A stretch of DNA of 64,000 bases, taken from the NCBI GenBank assembly GCA_013289835.1, contig JABCZG010000009.1, positions 1 to 64,000 on the forward strand. Direction: 5' to 3'. This DNA comes from Acidobacteriota bacterium. Its GTDB lineage: Bacteria; Acidobacteriota; Terriglobia; Acidiferrales; UBA7541. Shown one piece after another: positions 57,566 through 64,000 of this stretch (position 1 is its first letter; the number at the start of each line of letters is the position of its first letter). The notes under the pieces were generated by a model. The model did no database searches and had not been told where the DNA came from. It was given only the letters and a program-made list of their open reading frames with translations. The position numbers and the translations under genes are program-made.

Positions 57566-59758
57566 TTATTCCGGGTGCCAGCCGAAATGCTCTTCGCCGA
57601 GCTGGACGTCGAGAAAGCCTTCGGCGGGGAGAACATCGACGGGTAGGCCGCCATGCCAAAGCGCGACGCCGAGGCGCAGCTTGGTCTGGCCTTTCAGTTC
57701 GATTTGGTCGCGGTTGATGGCGACTTCTAGGATGCGGTCGTAGGCGGCGTCAGCGACAAGCTTGGGATTCAGGAGGCACACGCGGCTCTTTTCGACGGCG
57801 AAGCCCTGCACGTGGCCGCGCTCGAGATTGACGACGAGGGTGACCTCTTCGGCGCCGCCAATGGTGATGCGGAACTCGGGGTTTTCGAGTTCGGCGATAG
57901 CTTCGGCGAAGGCGTCCACGCGCACGCAGAAGCGCTCGGCCTCGAATCCATAACGCAGCTCGTGCAAGTAATAGACGCGCCCGTGCATGGAGCCGCCGCG
58001 GCGCTCCGGGGAGTAGAGGCCGGCGCCGAGCCACTCGAAATACGAGGTGTCGCGGCCGTCGACTTTGATGTTCAGGAGATTGGCCGGGGCGATTTGCAGC
58101 GCATGTTCGGGCTGGCGCTTGATGGGCTTGGCCAATTCTTCCGGCGCGACTTGGCCGAGCGCGAGGTAGATGGCCGTCAGATGCTTGCGATAAAGCGCAT
58201 CGAATTCCGCGTCGTTCGCGGTGCTGTGTTCCGGGCCGTACCACCAGCACCAGTCGCTGCCTTCGGCGGCGAGAAGCGATTCGCGCGCGGTGGCGAGACC
58301 GGTGTCGGTGGGCGCGTCGGGGCGGCCTTTGGCTTTGGCGTCGACGCCGCGGGCGTAGGCGTCGCGGGCGTCCCACAATAATTCCCAGGCGGCAACATCT
58401 TCGCTGTGGCCGATCCAGACATCGAAATTGGCGTTGATCCACGAGGCGGGGAAGATTCCGGTGGTCGAGGGGATTTCCCCGGCCCCAGCGATGGCTTCGC
58501 TAGCCGTGAGCGCGCGGAAATCCTGGTCGCCCTGGATGCGTCCGTAGAATTCGCGCAGAAATTCGCGGCCGTTGCCGGGGTAGTATTCCCAGGCGTTTTC
58601 GCCATCGAGAAATAAACAGACGGTGAGCGGCTGATTGCTCTGCACATTTTCGCCAAGATGACGCAGGCGGCCATGCAGATCGGCGGCGGCCTCTTTTGCG
58701 TTCATGCGGCTGTAAACGAAGCCGATGAGGTCGGACAAATGATGATCGCGGAATAATCCGGCGATGCTTTTGCCGCCGAGCTGAACGCGCCAGGGCTTGT
58801 AGAGGCGATCGGCGTTGGCGGGGATGCCATTGCCATCGCGAAAGAAGCCAACGTTGAGCGTGCGGCCGAGGACGCCTTCGTCGGTGCCGAACCATTGGAA
58901 GCCTTCTTCCGTGGCGATGGTGAGAGTTTGATCGGAGACGGAGCCTTCGGAGGGCCAGAGACCCGCGGGTTTTACCCCGAAGGTTTTTTCGTGATATTCG
59001 CGCGCGCGTTGCAATTGTTCGCGAGCGTCTTCGGGGCGCCGATACGCGCGGCGTGGGAGCGGGGTCGAGGGATTCGCGACGCGGGCGATATCGGAATCGC
59101 AAATCAGGGGAAGGATAGGGTGATAAAACGGAGTGGTGCTGAGTTCGATTTGGCCGCGCTGCGCGGCGCTGCGATAGGCGGGCAGAACCAATTTCATGAA
59201 TTCGAGTTGCTTCTCTCTTAGTGCGGCTTTGTCTTTTTCTGTGTACTCCTTCCCTTTCGAAGAGAGACGGCTGATGACGGGATCTTTTTCGAACCATGTT
59301 TCTTCCATCCAGGCGAGTTGCGAGAGAACTTGCAAGTCTCGCCAGTCGCGTGGCGTGAAAGTAACAAGCGCCTGGGCGCCGCCGGCGGGGCGCGACCATT
59401 CGTAGAGCTCGACGAAGCGCGGCCAGCGCGACATCAGGCGATCGTGGTTTACCTGGAACGCGCGGGCGATGATTTCGGCTTTGTCCTCGCGTGTAAGCTC
59501 TTCCACATTTTTAAAGGCGAGCGAGAACCACGGCTCGTTGAAATTTCCGCTGGCGTATTCTTCAAGCTGCATGCCGAGCGAGGGGACGACGTTGAACGTA
59601 GCGTGGAAGCGCGGGAACTCGGCGAGCATGTCAACCATGCCCCAGTAATCCTTGAGCGCGTGCAGGCGCGTCCACGGAAGGACGTAGCGCCCGCTTTCCG
59701 GATCGCGGTATTGCGGCTGATGCATGTGCCACAAAACCACTAGATGAACAGGCTTCAT
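57566..59758 (-). CDS. Glycoside hydrolase family 57 protein
   Basis: MKPVHLVVLWHMHQPQYRDPESGRYVLPWTRLHALKDYWGM...FGVKPAGLWPSEGSVSDQTLTIATEEGFQWFGTDEGVL. Confidence 0.92.
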   Translation of the reverse strand: MKPVHLVVLWHMHQPQYRDPESGRYVLPWTRLHALKDYWGMVDMLAEFPRFHATFNVVPSLGMQLEEYASGNFNEPWFSLAFKNVEELTREDKAEIIARAFQVNHDRLMSRWPRFVELYEWSRPAGGAQALVTFTPRDWRDLQVLSQLAWMEETWFEKDPVISRLSSKGKEYTEKDKAALREKQLEFMKLVLPAYRSAAQRGQIELSTTPFYHPILPLICDSDIARVANPSTPLPRRAYRRPEDAREQLQRAREYHEKTFGVKPAGLWPSEGSVSDQTLTIATEEGFQWFGTDEGVLGRTLNVGFFRDGNGIPANADRLYKPWRVQLGGKSIAGLFRDHHLSDLIGFVYSRMNAKEAAADLHGRLRHLGENVQSNQPLTVCLFLDGENAWEYYPGNGREFLREFYGRIQGDQDFRALTASEAIAGAGEIPSTTGIFPASWINANFDVWIGHSEDVAAWELLWDARDAYARGVDAKAKGRPDAPTDTGLATARESLLAAEGSDWCWWYGPEHSTANDAEFDALYRKHLTAIYLALGQVAPEELAKPIKRQPEHALQIAPANLLNIKVDGRDTSYFEWLGAGLYSPERRGGSMHGRVYYLHELRYGFEAERFCVRVDAFAEAIAELENPEFRITIGGAEEVTLVVNLERGHVQGFAVEKSRVCLLNPKLVADAAYDRILEVAINRDQIELKGQTKLRLGVALWHGGLPVDVLPAEGFLDVQLGEEHFGWHPE

Positions 59759-59814
59759 TAGAGGCGTCTCTCCCGTCGAAATTTTATGGCCGTGTTACAC
59801 TCACCGTTCGCGCC

Positions 59815-62142
59815 ATGCGTATCCTGGACCGCTATATTGTCCGCGAAGTTTTCCGCCACGCACTCCTCGGACTCATCGTCTTCACGTTTGTCTTCTTCGT
59901 GCCGCAGCTCGTCCGGCTGATGGGTTTCTTTGTGCGCCACAGCGGCTCCGGCGGCCAAATACTGAAACTCTTTCTTTGCATCTTCCCCGGCGTCTTCGTC
60001 TTTACCGTGCCGATGGCCACGCTGATCGGCGTACTGCTCGGCTTGGGGCGCATGTCCGCCGACAGCGAAATCATCGCGCTCACGGCGTTGGGCATCGGCC
60101 GGCGGAGAATTCTATTGCCGGTCGGGGTCCTGGCGCTGACGGGCGGGCTCGTCACGCTGATCATGACGATCTGGCTCGGGCCGCTTGCGTTGCGGACGTT
60201 TCGCGCCACCGAAGCCGACTTGATCGCTTCGCAAGTTTCGTACCAGCTGCAGCCCCGGGTATTCGAAGAGCGTCCCCGTCTGGTGCTTTACATCAATGAT
60301 GTTACTGCCAGCGGCACCCAGTGGCACGGCGTATTTCTCGCGGAAACCGGTGGAGAAAACGGCTCGCGACTGACGCTGGCGGAGAACGCGATTGTAATTG
60401 CCGAACCGGCGGAGGGCAAGCTGGAGCTGCACCTGCAAGGAGGCACGACCCACGAATTCTCGCGCGAGGACGCCGACCACTATTCGGTCACGGCGTTTGG
60501 GCAGAGCGACTGGCCACTCGATGTGAGCGGGCTGGTTCCCTCCGGACCACGGCAGATGAACAATGCGGAGCGGTCGGTACGCGACCTGGTGCGCGACCAC
60601 GGCCCTGGCTGGCGCGAGGCGCGCGTCGAACTGCACCGGCGCTTTGCGTTTCCAATGGCGTGTTTTGCGTTCGCGCTGATCGCGGTTCCGCTGGGCGCGC
60701 AACCACGGCGCGGCGGACGAGCTGCGGGGTCGCTGCTCGCGGTGGTGTTGATCGCGGCCTACTATTTGCTTTCGGTGATGGGAGCGGGGCTCGCGCGTGA
60801 GGGGAGCGTTTCGCCGGCGGCGGGAATCTGGATTGCGGACGCGGTGCTTGCGGCCATCGGGCTGACGCTTTTGCCCCGCATGGAGCAGTTCCGGGGCGAG
60901 AGCCGATGGCTCAGGCCAAGCAGTTTCCTGAGAGCCAGAAGGAGGCTTTTCCGGCGTCGGAGGGCGCAGGCGAAGTCGCGGGCGGCGGTCGCAAACGGTT
61001 CGAACGGTGAGCGCGCGGCACAGGACGCTTCTGAACCGTCCGGCGGCAGCTTTCCCAGACTGCTGGACTTGTACCTTGTGCGGCGGTTTCTTTCGTATTT
61101 TGCCCTGCTTATGGCGGCGTTCATCTTTTTGTTCGAGACGTTCACATTTTTTGAGCTGCTGGACGACATCGCGCGGCACCGCGTGCCGTTTCTAGTGGTG
61201 GTCGATTACTTCCGGTACCTTGCGCCCTATTTGTTTTATCAACTGGCGCCGCTGGGCGCGCTTGTGGCGGTTCTGGTAGCGCTGGGCATCATGAGCAAGA
61301 ACAATGAAATCGTGGCCATCAAAGCCAGCGGAATCAGCTTGTACCGCCTGGCGGCGCCGTTGCTTCTTGCGGGGCTGGGACTGACGGCGACGATGATGTT
61401 GCTGGACGACACCTATCTTCCCTACGCCAACCAGCGCCAGGATGCGCTGCGCAACCAGATCAAGGGCAAGCCTGCGCAGACGTATACGCAGCCGCAGCGG
61501 TGGATTTTTGGCGAGAACAATAAGATCTACAACTACGATTTGTTTGACCCCAGCCAGAATCTTTTCGGCGGGCTGACCGTATTGGAGATTGACCCGCGCG
61601 ATCTTCAATTGCGGCGGCGGATTTTTGCCACGCGGGCGCGCTGGTCGGAGTCGCAGAAGGTTTGGGTACTCGAAGGAGGCTGGGTGCGGGATTTTTCCGG
61701 CGGCACGATCGTCAAGTACGAGAAGCTCCCGCCGGTAACTTCCCTGCCCGAGCTCATCGAGCCGCCAAGCTATTTCAACCGGGAGGTACGCCAAGCGTTC
61801 CAATTGAGCTGGCGGGAGCTGAGCGTGTACATCGAGGGATTGCATCGCGCAGGATTCGATGTCTCAAACCTGACGGTGCAGTGGCACCGAAAGCTGGCGT
61901 TCCCCATCATTGCGCCGGTGATTATGCTGCTGGCGATTCCGTTCGCGTTCCTGGTGGGGACGCGAGGAGCGCTCGGAGGAGTGGCGCTGGGGGTGGCGAT
62001 CGGGATTGTGTACTGGTCGTTGGCGGAGCTCTTGCAGGCGATGGGGGGAGTCGGGCAACTTCCACCGCTCGTGGCGGCGTGGTCGCCTGACATCATTTTC
62101 TTTTTCCTCGGGCTGTATTTCTTTTTCAAGATGCCAACGTAG
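59815..62142 (+). CDS. Fused LptF-LptG family permease (two YjgP/YjgQ domains)
   Basis: 775 aa; N-half MRILDRYIVREVFRHALLGLIVFTFVFFVPQLVRLM, C-half LLDLYLVRRFLSYFALLMAAFIFLFETFTFFELLDD...FPIIAPVIMLLAIPFAF. Confidence 0.88.
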   Translation: MRILDRYIVREVFRHALLGLIVFTFVFFVPQLVRLMGFFVRHSGSGGQILKLFLCIFPGVFVFTVPMATLIGVLLGLGRMSADSEIIALTALGIGRRRILLPVGVLALTGGLVTLIMTIWLGPLALRTFRATEADLIASQVSYQLQPRVFEERPRLVLYINDVTASGTQWHGVFLAETGGENGSRLTLAENAIVIAEPAEGKLELHLQGGTTHEFSREDADHYSVTAFGQSDWPLDVSGLVPSGPRQMNNAERSVRDLVRDHGPGWREARVELHRRFAFPMACFAFALIAVPLGAQPRRGGRAAGSLLAVVLIAAYYLLSVMGAGLAREGSVSPAAGIWIADAVLAAIGLTLLPRMEQFRGESRWLRPSSFLRARRRLFRRRRAQAKSRAAVANGSNGERAAQDASEPSGGSFPRLLDLYLVRRFLSYFALLMAAFIFLFETFTFFELLDDIARHRVPFLVVVDYFRYLAPYLFYQLAPLGALVAVLVALGIMSKNNEIVAIKASGISLYRLAAPLLLAGLGLTATMMLLDDTYLPYANQRQDALRNQIKGKPAQTYTQPQRWIFGENNKIYNYDLFDPSQNLFGGLTVLEIDPRDLQLRRRIFATRARWSESQKVWVLEGGWVRDFSGGTIVKYEKLPPVTSLPELIEPPSYFNREVRQAFQLSWRELSVYIEGLHRAGFDVSNLTVQWHRKLAFPIIAPVIMLLAIPFAFLVGTRGALGGVALGVAIGIVYWSLAELLQAMGGVGQLPPLVAAWSPDIIFFFLGLYFFFKMPT

Positions 62143-62196
62143 AGAACGTAAAGCCGTCGGACGATCAAAGAGCGCAAAAGTCTGCGCGCCGACAAC

Positions 62197-62213
62197 TTCA
62201 AGTAATACTTCAA
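62197..62213. repeat. Palindrome family copy 3
   Basis: TTCAAGT-AAT-ACTTCAA. Confidence 0.85.
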
Positions 62214-62271
62214 GTCGGTTTAGTTTTGAGCGGGTGCCATATCTGATCCCCGCGTCTCGATTGTTCTTCGC

Positions 62272-62288
62272 TTCAAGTTTTACTTTAA
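62272..62288. repeat. Palindrome family copy 4
   Basis: TTCAAGT-TTT-ACTTTAA, 75 bp after copy 3. Confidence 0.85.
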
Positions 62289-62375
62289 GTGAACTGAATC
62301 GATCTCCGGTCGGCCGCGGTGAGAGAGGGCGCCGCGATGCTGGGCACCTACAAGTCTGGCTCAGGCGAGAAGTTG

Positions 62376-64000
62376 CTATTTTTTCTTTTTCTTGGCTTGC
62401 TCTTGTTCAACCATTGCTTGAGCTGCGGCTAGGCGAGCCACAGGAACTCGAAACGGTGAACAGCTCACATACGACAAGCCTGCGCGATGGCAAAACTTGA
62501 CGCTGTCCGGGTCGCCGCCGTGTTCGCCGCAGATGCCGAGCTTGATGCCGGGGCGGGTCTTGTTCCCTTTCTCAACCGCCATGGTAATGAGCTGGCCGAC
62601 TCCGGCTTGGTCGATGGTGGCAAATGGATTCTTTTTGACGATCTCCAACTCCTGGTAAGGCCCGAGGAAAGAGCCGGAATCGTCGCGGCTCATGCCCAGG
62701 CAGGTCTGTGTCAAGTCGTTGGTGCCAAAGCTGAAGAACTCGGCCGTCTCCGCAATTTCATCGGCGGTGAGCGCGCCACGAGGCACCTCAATCATCGTGC
62801 CAACCAGGTAGTTCAGTTTCACGCCCTTTTCCTTCATGACTTCGTTGGCGATGCGATGGACGACTTCGACTTGCAGATCGAGTTCTTTTTTGAAGCCGAC
62901 GAGCGGAATCATCACTTCGGGATGAACCTTAATGCCCGATTTTTGAACTTCGGCCGCGGCTTCGAAGATTGCGCGAGACTGCATCTCTGAAATTTCGGAA
63001 TAGACAATGCCCAGGCGGCAACCGCGGAATCCGAGCATTGGGTTGAATTCATGTAATTCTTTAACGCGCTGTTTTATTTTTTCAACCGGCACGCCCATCT
63101 TTTTGGCCAGGTCGTTCTGTGCGGAGCCTTCGTGCGGTAGGAACTCATGCAACGGAGGATCGAGGAAGCGGATCGTCGCCGGGAATCCCTTCAATTCCTT
63201 GAACATGCCCACAAAGTCTTCGCGCTGGTAGGGCAAAATTTTGGCGAGCGCTTGCTGCCGGTGTTCCTTGGTGTCTGCCAAAATCATTTCGCGCATGGCG
63301 TCGATACGATTGCCTTCAAAGAACATGTGTTCGGTGCGGCAGAGGCCGATACCTACAGCGCCGAAGGCCAGGGCATGAGCGGTCTGCTCGGGAGTGTCGG
63401 CGTTGGTGCGGACACTGAGCCGGGAAACCTTGGCACACCAATCCATTAGCTTTTTGAAGTTCTGGTAGGTTTGGCTCTGCTTGGCATCGAGAGATTTCTC
63501 GATGAGCACTTGAACGATTTCGGAGGCGGCCGTGGGAATTTGGCCGGGATACACTTCGCCGGCGGTGCCGTTGATGGAGAGGAAGTCGCCTTCCTTGTGG
63601 GTCACGCCGTCCACGGTCATGGTTTTGGCGGCGTAATCGATCTGCAGCGCGGCTGCGCCGCAGACGCAGACCTTCCCCATCTGGCGCGCCACGAGCGCGG
63701 CGTGTGAACTGACGCCGCCCTTGGCGGTGAGGATGCCCTCGGCGGCGATCATGCCGCGCAAATCTTCTGGCGAAGTTTCATTGCGGACCAGCAGAACTTT
63801 TTCGCCCTTCGCGGCGGCAGCGGCGGCGCGCTCCGCGTTCAAATACATCTTCCCTGCAGCAGCGCCGGGGCCAGCGGGCAGGCCCTTGGCAATGCACTTG
63901 GCTGCTTTGACGGCGTTGCGATCGAACACCGGCGCCAGCACCTGGTCGAGTTGATCGGCGGGAACGCGCCGGATAGCGGTCTTCCAGTCGATGAGTTTCT
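62376..64000 (-). CDS. ppdK: Pyruvate, phosphate dikinase (C-terminal part; N-terminus beyond window)
   Basis: [65 protein letters not shown]. The frame stays open to 64000. Confidence 0.95.
   Translation of the reverse strand, partial: KLIDWKTAIRRVPADQLDQVLAPVFDRNAVKAAKCIAKGLPAGPGAAAGKMYLNAERAAAAAAKGEKVLLVRNETSPEDLRGMIAAEGILTAKGGVSSHAALVARQMGKVCVCGAAALQIDYAAKTMTVDGVTHKEGDFLSINGTAGEVYPGQIPTAASEIVQVLIEKSLDAKQSQTYQNFKKLMDWCAKVSRLSVRTNADTPEQTAHALAFGAVGIGLCRTEHMFFEGNRIDAMREMILADTKEHRQQALAKILPYQREDFVGMFKELKGFPATIRFLDPPLHEFLPHEGSAQNDLAKKMGVPVEKIKQRVKELHEFNPMLGFRGCRLGIVYSEISEMQSRAIFEAAAEVQKSGIKVHPEVMIPLVGFKKELDLQVEVVHRIANEVMKEKGVKLNYLVGTMIEVPRGALTADEIAETAEFFSFGTNDLTQTCLGMSRDDSGSFLGPYQELEIVKKNPFATIDQAGVGQLITMAVEKGNKTRPGIKLGICGEHGGDPDSVKFCHRAGLSYVSCSPFRVPVARLAAAQAMVEQEQAKKKKK

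Noticed and set aside
60112-61179. 355-aa minus-strand ORF
   Set aside because: Antisense of lptFG, Arg/Gln-rich shadow.

Overview
64 kb of high-GC chromosomal DNA. Gene content and style (PilZ-rich, HAF/Ig-like secreted proteins, PadR-membrane pairs) suggest an Acidobacteria-like bacterium; that assignment is inference. Most of the window is core genome: nadE, a complete tol-pal cluster, parAB, miaB, guaA, leuS, nfo, ssb, an aroF-type DAHP synthase, GH27 and GH57 enzymes, a fused LptF/LptG and ppdK (cut by the right edge). No prophage, CRISPR array or canonical defence island is evident. The unusual signals are mostly small or non-genic. (1) A ~39-bp hairpin repeat occurs twice in frame inside leuS and adds PPSK(T/I)E(G/R)GAPA peptides to LeuRS. 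(2) A 17-bp palindrome family, TTCAAGT-NNN-ACTTYAA, occurs as two doublets with 75-76 bp spacing, both in convergent intergenic gaps flanking the GH57-lptFG block. (3) A 51-bp-period CATCCTGAG...GAAGGATC array follows aroF. (4) A satD-like gene is decapitated by an opposite-strand, startless ORF, next to a DUF3307 gene with operator-like palindromes. (5) A decayed tRNA-Ser(GCU) sits beside an accessory 2OG-dioxygenase / ArsR-SRPBCC-CPVC microprotein-DUF899 block. (6) There is an IS30-like transposase 5' end at the left edge and a solo matching IS end near 42.8 kb. (7) Several small ORFs are annotated here that the supplied track lacks or buries. All family names come from reading translations by eye; no database search was run.
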